Shown here: in pieces, positions 24,488 through 31,705 of the stretch
Position numbering within the stretch: the first letter of the stretch is position 1
Layout of the letters: each line of letters opens with the position of its first letter
NCBI GenBank assembly: GCA_902770635.1
Contig: CACXTX010000004.1
Coordinates: forward strand, 1 to 64,000
Length of the DNA stretch: 64,000 bases
Direction: 5' to 3'
From: an uncultured Prevotellaceae bacterium
GTDB taxonomy: Bacteria; Bacteroidota; Bacteroidia; Bacteroidales; Bacteroidaceae
Notes under the pieces: generated by a model
Told to the model about the DNA's origin: nothing
What the model saw: the letters and a program-made list of their open reading frames with translations, nothing else
Databases searched by the model: none
Position numbers and translations under genes: made by a program

Positions 24488-24614
24488 AATAAATTGGTTT
24501 AAATTAAACATTATTTGATTAGTAGATAAACTCTTTTTGATTTGTTGGTGACAAAGATACAACTATTTTTAACAAGTTGGCACCATTTGGGGATTAAAAA
24601 ACGTTAAAAGCAAG

Positions 24615-24646
24615 AAAAAGGACTTGCTACGAAAGCAAATCCTTTT
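24615..24646 (-). terminator. terminator after tRNA-Leu
   Basis: AAAAGGATTTGCT pairs with AGCAAGTCCTTTTT on the minus strand (one mismatch), loop TTCGT, just after the tRNA 3' end. Confidence 0.75.
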
Positions 24647-24656
24647 CTCAAGTGGG

Positions 24657-24740
24657 TGCCGCGAGCGGGACTCGAACCCGCACAGCTGCAATAGCCAAGG
24701 GATTTTAAGTCCCTCGTGTCTACCATTCCACCATCGCGGC
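24657..24740 (-). tRNA. tRNA-Leu (anticodon TAA)
   Basis: 84 nt with a long variable arm. Acceptor GCCGCGA pairs with TCGCGGC, discriminator A; the anticodon arm is AGGGA-CTTAAAA-TCCCT giving TAA; the T-arm carries GGTTCGAGTCC. CCA is not encoded (ACCC follows). Start and end were set from the acceptor stem. Confidence 0.95.
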
Positions 24741-24821
24741 AGACCTTTTTCCCAAATCCGGGTGCAAAGGTAGGGAAAAAATGGCAGTGAGCCAAATTTT
24801 TACATATGTTTTTTACGAATA

Positions 24822-25367
24822 TTAATTCCACGCACGTACCGTAGTTCCATCGAAAGCACAGTTGTAACGCATTAAGCTACTGCCCTCCTCGCCACTGATA
24901 ATGTTGCCGGTATCGAGGGAATAGGTGCGACTGCACTGGCTACACGTCACCTGCTGGCGATTGCCCGACCAGTTCATAGCACGCAGGGTAGGACAATTGG
25001 GACAGCTGCCATCATAGGCGCGAGGTCCGTCGAAATTGGTGCATCCGATAATCAGTCCGATATCGTTGTTGGCACCCAGATCGTAGCGCAGATTGTTCTC
25101 CAAATCGGTGCGGATGATGTTGTCCTCCAAGGGAACAGAAGGGTCATTGAACTTCACTGTCACATGGCGCGCACTCTTCTTGCCATCACCGCGAGTGGTG
25201 ACATAGGCATAGCTGCCTGGGTTCTGAACCGCAGTGAACAGCAGGGAGGTGGGATGGTCAGTATAACTGAACAGGAACCAACAGCGATACTCACGACTGA
25301 TAGGGTTCTGAGCGTCACAGGCACAGAGCAGAAGCAACACGGAAAGGGCTACGAACCATTTTTTCAT
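24822..25367 (-). CDS. small lipoprotein with 4-Cys (Rieske-like or zinc-ribbon) domain
   Basis: A 181-residue lipoprotein (lipobox LLLCAC). The C-terminal half has two Cys pairs, DGSCPNCP and VTCSQCSRTYSLDTGN, followed by LMRYNCAFDGTTVRAWN, in the layout of a Rieske fold in which the two His are replaced by Cys; it could bind zinc or iron instead of a [2Fe-2S] cluster. Function unknown. Its ATG overlaps the argH stop by 4 bp, so it is translationally coupled to argH, but no arginine-related role is apparent. Confidence 0.78.
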   Translation of the reverse strand: MKKWFVALSVLLLLCACDAQNPISREYRCWFLFSYTDHPTSLLFTAVQNPGSYAYVTTRGDGKKSARHVTVKFNDPSVPLEDNIIRTDLENNLRYDLGANNDIGLIIGCTNFDGPRAYDGSCPNCPTLRAMNWSGNRQQVTCSQCSRTYSLDTGNIISGEEGSSLMRYNCAFDGTTVRAWN

Positions 25368-26701
25368 TTCAACAATAGTTTTTCAGCATTGACGACTTTC
25401 TCGAAGGCGAACCCCTCATAGACACGCTTCATCAGCTCGGCAATGCGGTCGTTGCAGAGATTGCCGATACTTCCCTCGTGGGTGTGGTGAATGTTCTTGT
25501 CAGGACGGAACGTGCCAGCCTCTATGTCTAGACCCACCTTCTTATAGGCATCACGGAAGGGCATTCCCTCAGAGGCCAACTTATTGACCGTCTCCACGCT
25601 GAACATCGGGTCGTACATCGGATTGTCGAGGATGTCCTCGCGTACCTCTATTTTATTTATAATATAGGCAGCCATCTGCAGACAGTCCTTCAGCTCGCCG
25701 AAAGCAGGAAGGAACACCTCCTTGATAATCTGCAGGTCGCGGAAGTAGCCCACAGGCAGGTTGTTCATGATAAGCGTCACCTGCTGAGGCAGAGCCTGCA
25801 ACTTGTTACACTTGGCACGAATAAGCTCGAAGACGTCAGGATTCTTCTTGTGAGGCATGATGCTCGAACCCGTGGTACACTCTTTGGGCAGACGGACAAA
25901 CGAGAAGTTCTGCGAGTTGAACAGACAGGCGTCGAAGGCCATCTTGGCTATCGTGCCAGCAATGGTAGCCAATGCGAAGCCTACGTTGCGTTCCATCTTA
26001 CCTCGTCCCATCTGGGCATATACCACATTGTAATCCATCGAGTCGAAGCCCAGCAGGTCTGTCGTCATCTGGCGATTCAGGGGGAACGAAGAGCCATAGC
26101 CCGCAGCAGAGCCCAAAGGATTGCGGTTGGTCATCTTATAAGCCGCCTGCAGGAACAGCATATCGTCCGTCAGGCTCTCAGCGTATGCACCAAACCAAAG
26201 GCCGAAGCTGGAGGGCATAGCCACCTGCAAGTGCGTATAGCCAGGCATCAGGACGTGCTTGTACTGATTGCTCTTCTGGATAAGTTCGTCGAAGAGCACC
26301 TTCACACTTTCAGCCACCTCCATCAACTCATGACGAGTAAAGAGCTTCAGGTCAACCAGCACTTGGTCGTTGCGCGAACGGCCTGAATGAATCTTCTTGC
26401 CCATATCGCCCAACTTGCGCGTCAGCATCAGCTCGACTTGTGAATGGACATCCTCAATGCCCTCCTCTATCACGAAATCACCCTGCTCGCACACCTGGTA
26501 GATATTCTTCAGCTCTGCCAGCAACAGGGGCAACTCGTCCTTGCCAATGAGTCCGATGCTTTCCAGCATGGTGATATGAGCCATCGAGCCCAACACGTCG
26601 TATTTGGCGAGGTAGAGGTCCATTTCGCGGTCTCTACCCACGGTGAAACGCTCTATCTCGGCATTCACCTCGAAATTCTTTTCCCACAACTTGTTTGCCA
26701 T
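25364..26701 (-). CDS. argH: argininosuccinate lyase
   Basis: A 445-residue enzyme of the fumarase/aspartase superfamily that splits argininosuccinate into arginine and fumarate. Family marks: SRNDQVLVDLKLFTRHEL, MPGYTHLQVAMPSSFGLW with the catalytic His, NPLGSAAGYGSSFPLNR, and the signature GSSIMPHKKNPDVFELIR. Flanked upstream by a CTAGA repeat and an SRPBCC gene, downstream by the overlapping 4-Cys lipoprotein. No other arg gene is in the window. Confidence 0.97.
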   Translation of the reverse strand: MANKLWEKNFEVNAEIERFTVGRDREMDLYLAKYDVLGSMAHITMLESIGLIGKDELPLLLAELKNIYQVCEQGDFVIEEGIEDVHSQVELMLTRKLGDMGKKIHSGRSRNDQVLVDLKLFTRHELMEVAESVKVLFDELIQKSNQYKHVLMPGYTHLQVAMPSSFGLWFGAYAESLTDDMLFLQAAYKMTNRNPLGSAAGYGSSFPLNRQMTTDLLGFDSMDYNVVYAQMGRGKMERNVGFALATIAGTIAKMAFDACLFNSQNFSFVRLPKECTTGSSIMPHKKNPDVFELIRAKCNKLQALPQQVTLIMNNLPVGYFRDLQIIKEVFLPAFGELKDCLQMAAYIINKIEVREDILDNPMYDPMFSVETVNKLASEGMPFRDAYKKVGLDIEAGTFRPDKNIHHTHEGSIGNLCNDRIAELMKRVYEGFAFEKVVNAEKLLLK

Positions 26702-26712
26702 AATTACTATTT

Positions 26713-26746
26713 TCTAGAGATTCTAGATAGTCTAGATGATCTAGAC
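26713..26746. repeat. CTAGA junction repeat
   Basis: Four TCTAGA or TCTAGAT units about 9-11 bp apart fill the gap between the SRPBCC and argH genes. The TAG stop of the SRPBCC gene (26741) is itself inside the repeat. A second copy of this repeat type is at 37894-37927, and an ACTAGT version lies inside argS. Confidence 0.8.
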
Positions 26747-27154
26747 ATACGGAACCTTCGACAGCGCCTCGGCTATCTTATCCACGCCATCCTGAAGAGG
26801 ACCGGCCACCATACCTTTCAGCATGAAGGGAATGTCAGCCTGAACGGTGACCTTCATCTTGCTCTCCGTCTCGCTGACGGGCAACACCTGAATCCACAGG
26901 TTGAAGGGCAGAGGCGACTGCACGCTCTCGAACTTGACACACTTGTTCTCCTCACGCTCAATGATTTGCAGCTTCAAGTCGCCTACAGGTGCCACATTGA
27001 CACTTACGGAGTCACTATCGAAGGAGAAGCTGTTCAACTTGTCCTCAGGAACACGGTCGCGAACACGCTCCAGATTGCTTAAATCGCTGATATTACGATA
27101 CACATCCTCTACGGGATAGGGTATCTGCTTTACGCTACTTTCAAACTTTGTCAC
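26741..27154 (-). CDS. SRPBCC-family (START-like) protein
   Basis: A 137-residue protein of the polyketide cyclase/START-like fold: ESSVKQIPYPVEDVYRNISD at the N-terminus, a beta-sheet core (KLQIIEREENKCVKFES) and a C-terminal helix (GPLQDGVDKIAEALSKV) that closes the cavity. Such proteins bind small hydrophobic ligands; no ligand is evident. It lies between pyrE and argH on the same strand, likely one transcript. Confidence 0.85.
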   Translation of the reverse strand: MTKFESSVKQIPYPVEDVYRNISDLSNLERVRDRVPEDKLNSFSFDSDSVSVNVAPVGDLKLQIIEREENKCVKFESVQSPLPFNLWIQVLPVSETESKMKVTVQADIPFMLKGMVAGPLQDGVDKIAEALSKVPYV

Positions 27155-27163
27155 GATTCTACC

Positions 27164-27195
27164 TATTTTACAATTGGACTATTTTACAATTGGAC
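27164..27195. repeat. 16-bp direct repeat
   Basis: TATTTTACAATTGGAC occurs twice in tandem (27164-27179 and 27180-27195), filling the gap between the pyrE stop and the SRPBCC start. Confidence 0.85.
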
Positions 27196-27828
27196 TTATA
27201 CTCCCCAAACGCTGGGATCCTTGCGCCATTCTTTCAACACTTCAATTTCCTCAGACTTGATATAGCCCGTCTCAGCAGCCTGTTCCAGGACTGCATTGTA
27301 GTCGCTCAAAGTGACGAGCTTCACACCTGCCTCACGGAAAGCCTCTTCTGCTACAGGGAATCCGTAGGTGAACGAAGCCACCATACCGATGACCTCGACG
27401 CCATACTGACGCAAGGCCTCGACAGCCTTCAGCGAAGAGCCACCTGTGGAAATCAGGTCCTCTACCACAATGACCTTAGCCCCCTTTTTCAGTTCGCCTT
27501 CCACCTGATTACCCATTCCGTGATCCTTAGGCTTCGGGCGGACATAGGCATAGGGCAGTCCCAGCTCGTCAGCCACCAAAGCACCCTGGGCAATAGCCCC
27601 CGTAGCGACACCAGCCACAGCCTCAGCTTCTGAGAAGTGCTGCTGAATGGCGTGACACAGTTCCAACTTGACAAACGAGCGCACATCAGCATAGCCAAGC
27701 GTCTTGCGATTGTCGGTGTAGATAGGTGATTTCCAGCCAGAGGCCCATGTAAAAGGCTCGTTAGGCTGCAACTTGATGGCTTTGATATCCATCAGTTTCT
27801 GAGCAAACTGTTTCTTGATATTATTCAT
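27196..27828 (-). CDS. pyrE: orotate phosphoribosyltransferase
   Basis: A 210-residue enzyme that converts orotate and PRPP to OMP. The PRPP loop is VIVVEDLISTGGSSLKAVEAL; ASGWKSPIYTDNRKTLGY and GVATGAIAQGALVADELG are conserved PyrE blocks. A -7 box TAATTTTG on the minus strand at 27848-27855 lies close to the start. First gene of the run pyrE - SRPBCC - argH - lipoprotein. Confidence 0.96.
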   Translation of the reverse strand: MNNIKKQFAQKLMDIKAIKLQPNEPFTWASGWKSPIYTDNRKTLGYADVRSFVKLELCHAIQQHFSEAEAVAGVATGAIAQGALVADELGLPYAYVRPKPKDHGMGNQVEGELKKGAKVIVVEDLISTGGSSLKAVEALRQYGVEVIGMVASFTYGFPVAEEAFREAGVKLVTLSDYNAVLEQAAETGYIKSEEIEVLKEWRKDPSVWGV

Positions 27829-27950
27829 AATCCTGATAAATTTGGCGCAAAATTACAAAATAAATATGAATTATGCATTATGAATTAAGAATTATTTGTT
27901 ACCTTTGACGAACGTCGAAAGTACTTCCGTTCGAAAAAGTCCAAAATTCT

Positions 27951-27982
27951 TTTGGCTTTTTGCTCACTTATTCGTACCTTTG
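27951..27982 (+). promoter_or_regulatory. promoter of the thiamine operon
   Basis: TTTG (27951-27954), 20-bp spacer, TACCTTTG (27975-27982), directly upstream of the TPP riboswitch. The preceding bases, with TCGAAAGTACTT and TTCGAAAAA, match the block before the rplS promoter. ATTATGCATTATGAATTAAG-type junction repeat lies at 27867-27893. Confidence 0.88.
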
Positions 27983-28002
27983 CAGCCGATTTAGCAAAAT
28001 GC

Positions 28003-28083
28003 TTGTCAAGGGGTGCTCACGGGTGTGGGCTGAGATGATACCCTCCAAACCTGATACGGATAATGCCGGCGTAGGGATGACAG
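28003..28083 (+). promoter_or_regulatory. TPP riboswitch (THI element)
   Basis: The thi-box is clear: GGGGTGCTC, GGGCTGAGATGATACCC, then ACCTGATACGGATAATGCCG and GGCGTAGGGA. P1 is TGTCA (28004-28008) with TGACA (28078-28082). It lies between the promoter and the TonB receptor gene and should shut the operon down when thiamine pyrophosphate is plentiful. About 50 nt separate it from the start codon; no strong terminator hairpin is seen there, so control may be at translation. Confidence 0.97.
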
Positions 28084-28131
28084 AGTAACAGAACCCCTTA
28101 TTTTAATGTATTAATAAATAAGGTAAAAGAA

Positions 28132-30405
28132 ATGAGAAAATTTTTCATGATGGCATTGCTGGGTACGATAACAGCCCAAGCCGTCGAGTTAGACACACAG
28201 GTGGACACGCTGAAAAGCGTAGAACTACAGGATGTACAGGTGGTATCGACACGAGCCACCAAAAAGACACCAATGGCATTCACCAACATGGACAAGGAAC
28301 AGCTGAAAGCCGTGAATTTCGGACAGGATATACCTTACCTGCTGTCGCTGACACCCAGCGTAACCATGACCTCGGATGCTGGTAACGGTATTGGCTACAC
28401 CTCGTTACGCATTCGTGGTACAGACCCAAGCCGCATCAACATTACCGCTAACGGCATTCCCTTGAACGACGCGGAGAGTGCCCAACTCTACTGGGTCAAC
28501 ATGGGCGACTTTGCCAGCAGCGTGCAGTCCATGCAGATTCAGCGTGGTGTGGGTACATCGACCAATGGTGCAGGAGCCTTTGGTGCTACGCTGAACATGC
28601 AGACAGAGAACATCGGTATGGAACCTTTCATCGGGCTGGACCTGAGTGGTGGTTCTTACTATAGCCACAAAGAGACCCTGCGTTTCGGCACTGGTCTGAT
28701 CAAGGACCACTGGGGCATACAGGGTCGTTTGTCAAACATCGGCTCGAAGGGTTATCTGGACCGTGCCTCCACCAAGCTGAACTCCTACTTCCTGCAGGCA
28801 GGCTACTTTGGCGAGAACACGATGGTGAAATTCATCACCTTCAATGGCGTGGAAGAGACCTACCATGCATGGAACTATACGTCGAAATATGAGCAGAGCC
28901 TCTTTGGACGTACCTATAACTCGTGTGGCGAGTATTACGACGAAGAGGGGAACACGCGCTATTACGACAACCAGACGGACAACTACCATCAGCAGAACTA
29001 CCAGCTGATATGGAACCAGCGCCTGAACAATGTACTGAACCTCAACGCAGCCCTGCACTATACCAGAGGTGATGGCTATTACGAGGAATACAAGCGCAAG
29101 CGTACCTTGTTTGAATACGACTTGGATCCCAAGATGACATGGGCCAGCAGCGACCTGGTGCGCAAGAAGAAGATGGCCAACGACTTCTATGGCGTAGTAG
29201 CGTCGATTGTCTATAACAACCACCAGAACCTGCAGGCTGTACTGGGTGGCGGATGGAACAAGTATAAAGGTGACCACTACGGTCTGGTAACATGGGTGAA
29301 GAATCCTGTTGATGCTCTGATGCCTGACCACAAATACTACGACGACAAGACGAAGAAGACCGACTTCAACGTCTATGGAAAGGTGACTTACGAGTTCCTG
29401 CGCGGACTGAATGCCTACGTTGACCTGCAATATCGCCATGTGGGGCTCAAGATGTACGGTCCTACTGACGAGATTGACTGGAACCTCAACAAACGCATTG
29501 TCTATGACATGAAAGAGTCATACGACTTCTTCAACCCCAAAGTTGGCTTGAACTACGACATCACCCCCAACCACAAGGTTTTCGTGTCTTATGCCATTGC
29601 CCACAAGGAGCCTACGCGCAACAACTTCCAGAACAGCCTGAATGCCGGACTGGAGATGCCCACGTCTGAACGGCTGAACGACCTGGAAGTGGGCTACAAA
29701 TACCAGAGCAAGGTATTCACCGCTGGTGCCAACCTCTACTGGATGGACTACAAGGACCAGTTTGTCTTGACTGGAGAAATCGACCAAATTGGCGAGGCCA
29801 TCACACGCAACATGCCTAAGAGCTATCGTCTGGGTATCGAACTGGAGGCTGCCGTAAAACCTGTCGACTGGTTCCGCTGGGACGTGAATGCCACTTGGTC
29901 GAAGAACCGTGTAAAGGACATCACCGTGAAGTTGGCTGATGGTAGCGTGGCTAATCTGGGCAACCAGCCGCTGGCTTTCTCGCCCGACTGGATAGCCAAC
30001 AACATCTTCACATTCAATTACAAAGGCATGAAAGCCAGCATCCAGAGCCAATATATCAGCAAGCAGTATCTGACAAACACTGGCTTCGAGAGCTATCGGA
30101 CACTTGATGATAATGACAAGCCCGTAGATGTGGGCATGATACTCGACGGACACTTCGTAACCAACATTGACCTGTCGTACAACTTCAAGTTGCCCAAGCT
30201 GGGAATGAAAGATGCCACCATTGGTGTGACACTCTACAACCTATTCTCTGCTGAATTTGACAACAACGGATGGGCTTCTCCATGCTACGAAAAGTTGGAC
30301 GGCAAAGTGGTTGCCACAGGCTGGGGCACCTCAGACCAGTATGAGGCTGGCTTTGCTCCCTCGGCACCCTTTAACATGATGGCACACCTGTCGGTGAATT
30401 TTTAA
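28132..30405 (+). CDS. TonB-dependent receptor for thiamine (riboswitch-controlled)
   Basis: A 757-residue outer-membrane receptor. Signal peptide MRKFFMMALLGTITAQA, TonB box region VELQDVQVVSTRATKK, plug (SLRIRGTDPSRINITANGIP; NGAGAFGATLNMQTE) and a 22-strand barrel ending MMAHLSVNF with terminal Phe. It lacks the carboxypeptidase-like N-domain of SusC proteins. Because it is the first gene after a TPP riboswitch and precedes pnuT and a thiamine kinase, the substrate is most likely thiamine or a phosphate ester; the receptor sequence alone would not tell. Confidence 0.93.
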   Translation: MRKFFMMALLGTITAQAVELDTQVDTLKSVELQDVQVVSTRATKKTPMAFTNMDKEQLKAVNFGQDIPYLLSLTPSVTMTSDAGNGIGYTSLRIRGTDPSRINITANGIPLNDAESAQLYWVNMGDFASSVQSMQIQRGVGTSTNGAGAFGATLNMQTENIGMEPFIGLDLSGGSYYSHKETLRFGTGLIKDHWGIQGRLSNIGSKGYLDRASTKLNSYFLQAGYFGENTMVKFITFNGVEETYHAWNYTSKYEQSLFGRTYNSCGEYYDEEGNTRYYDNQTDNYHQQNYQLIWNQRLNNVLNLNAALHYTRGDGYYEEYKRKRTLFEYDLDPKMTWASSDLVRKKKMANDFYGVVASIVYNNHQNLQAVLGGGWNKYKGDHYGLVTWVKNPVDALMPDHKYYDDKTKKTDFNVYGKVTYEFLRGLNAYVDLQYRHVGLKMYGPTDEIDWNLNKRIVYDMKESYDFFNPKVGLNYDITPNHKVFVSYAIAHKEPTRNNFQNSLNAGLEMPTSERLNDLEVGYKYQSKVFTAGANLYWMDYKDQFVLTGEIDQIGEAITRNMPKSYRLGIELEAAVKPVDWFRWDVNATWSKNRVKDITVKLADGSVANLGNQPLAFSPDWIANNIFTFNYKGMKASIQSQYISKQYLTNTGFESYRTLDDNDKPVDVGMILDGHFVTNIDLSYNFKLPKLGMKDATIGVTLYNLFSAEFDNNGWASPCYEKLDGKVVATGWGTSDQYEAGFAPSAPFNMMAHLSVNF

Positions 30406-30436
30406 GTGAACAGTGAAAAGTGAAAAATGAAAAATG
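30406..30436. repeat. GTGAAAA junction repeat containing the pnuT start
   Basis: GTGAACAGTGAAAAGTG and AAAAATGAAAAATGA units run from the receptor stop to the pnuT ATG (30434), so the start codon belongs to the repeat. Confidence 0.7.
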
Positions 30437-31009
30437 ACGCTTGACTGGCTTGACATATTGACCACGATACTCGGCTTGATTTATATCTGGCTGGAGTATC
30501 GTGCTCATATTGCCCTCTGGGTGATAGGCATCATCATGCCTGCACTCGACATCTTCCTGTATTGGAATCATGGGTTGTATGGTGATGCAGGTATGGCCTG
30601 CTACTACACCCTTGCTGCCTGCTACGGACTCTTTGTGTGGAAGTTCGTGAAGACACGCAAGAAGAAGGAGCCGCTCCCCATCACCCACATGCCACTCAGC
30701 AAGTATCTGCCCACCACCTTGTTCTTCTTTGCTGCCTGGGGCGCCACTTACTACGTGCTCATCACCTGGACCAACTCTACTGTTCCCCTACTCGACTCCT
30801 TCACCAATGCCCTGTCGTTTGTCGGCATGTGGGCGTTGGCTCGCAAATATATCGAGCAGTGGTTCTTCTGGATTGTCGTCGATATCGTCTGTTCCTTCCT
30901 TTATATACAAAAAGGTATTCCCTTCAAGGCTGGTCTCTATGGACTCTATGTCATTATTGCTATAGCAGGATATTACAAATGGAAAAAACTTTCGACGCAG
31001 TCATCATAG
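30434..31009 (+). CDS. pnuT: PnuT thiamine transporter (PnuC family)
   Basis: A 191-residue inner-membrane protein with about seven transmembrane helices of the PnuC/SWEET-like fold. Landmarks are GLIYIWLEYRAHIALWVIGI, FLYWNHGLYGDAGMACYY and WFFWIVVDIVCSFLYIQKG. PnuT members let thiamine diffuse in and depend on phosphorylation inside to trap it, which the overlapping kinase gene provides. Same riboswitch operon; its 3' end overlaps the kinase gene by 31 bp. Confidence 0.93.
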   Translation: MTLDWLDILTTILGLIYIWLEYRAHIALWVIGIIMPALDIFLYWNHGLYGDAGMACYYTLAACYGLFVWKFVKTRKKKEPLPITHMPLSKYLPTTLFFFAAWGATYYVLITWTNSTVPLLDSFTNALSFVGMWALARKYIEQWFFWIVVDIVCSFLYIQKGIPFKAGLYGLYVIIAIAGYYKWKKLSTQSS

Positions 31010-31590
31010 CTAACGGAGTGTTTCCCACGCATGCCGTACCATTAAACATCCTCCATCACACAGCACATCTGATTGCGTGCGACGGAGCCATTCGCCATGT
31101 ACCATCAGCAGAAGCTATCGTCGGTGACGGCGACAGCGTGCCCGCAGAATTCCGTCATCGCCTTATACAAATCAACGAACAGGAAGACAACGACCTGACC
31201 AAAGCCACACGCTACTGTCTGTCAAAAGGGTGGCACCAAATAGCGTATCTGGGATGTACAGGCAAACGTGAAGACCACACCTTAGGCAACATCTCGCTAC
31301 TGATGCGCTACTTCCGCGAGATGGATGTCGAGGGAATCATGTTCACCGACTACGGCCTCTTTACCCCTGCAAAGGGTGATCACACCTTCTCTTCATTCAA
31401 AGGGCAACAGGTGAGCATCTTCAACTTTGGAAGCACCCGAATCACGTCGGAAGGTCTGAAATGGAACTCCTATGCCTATGAACAATGGTGGCAAGGAACG
31501 CTGAACGAGAGTCTTTCTGACACTTTTACACTTCATGCCGACGGGCATTACATGGTGTACCAGACGTATGGCGCAAAGAACGGAAAGTAA
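30979..31590 (+). CDS. thiamine pyrophosphokinase
   Basis: A 203-residue enzyme that turns thiamine plus ATP into TPP. The start is the ATG at 30979 (MEKTFDAVIIANGVFP), inside the end of pnuT; the frame runs further upstream but that part is antisense-like junk in the pnuT gene. Conserved blocks: IACDGAIRH, IVGDGDSVP, INEQEDNDLTKATRYC, LGCTGKREDHTLGNISLL. Third gene of the thiamine operon and the step that closes the riboswitch loop, since its product is the switch ligand. Confidence 0.93.
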   Translation: MEKTFDAVIIANGVFPTHAVPLNILHHTAHLIACDGAIRHVPSAEAIVGDGDSVPAEFRHRLIQINEQEDNDLTKATRYCLSKGWHQIAYLGCTGKREDHTLGNISLLMRYFREMDVEGIMFTDYGLFTPAKGDHTFSSFKGQQVSIFNFGSTRITSEGLKWNSYAYEQWWQGTLNESLSDTFTLHADGHYMVYQTYGAKNGK

Positions 31591-31638
31591 AGGCGGCAGC
31601 AAATCGTTTCTTGAGTACGCTTTGCTTCTGCAAAGAAA

Positions 31639-31673
31639 TTTTTCACTTTTCACTTTTCACTTTTCACTTTTTT
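31639..31673. repeat. TTTTCAC tandem repeat before argS
   Basis: Four copies of TTTTCACTTT-type units end next to TACCTTTG (31677-31684), the probable -7 box of argS, so the repeat replaces the normal -33 region. Confidence 0.75.
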
Positions 31674-31705
31674 TACTACCTTTGCACTCGCTTAACGTTA
31701 AGAGT

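Noticed and set aside
30637..30978. N-terminal extension of the thiamine pyrophosphokinase
   Set aside because: It lies in a different frame inside pnuT and is His/Cys/Leu-rich nonsense; the conserved protein begins at the ATG at 30979.
31535..31705. 57-residue N-terminal extension of ArgS
   Set aside because: It translates the TTTTCAC repeat and runs through the -7 box; ArgS proteins begin at the MKIEQQI start.
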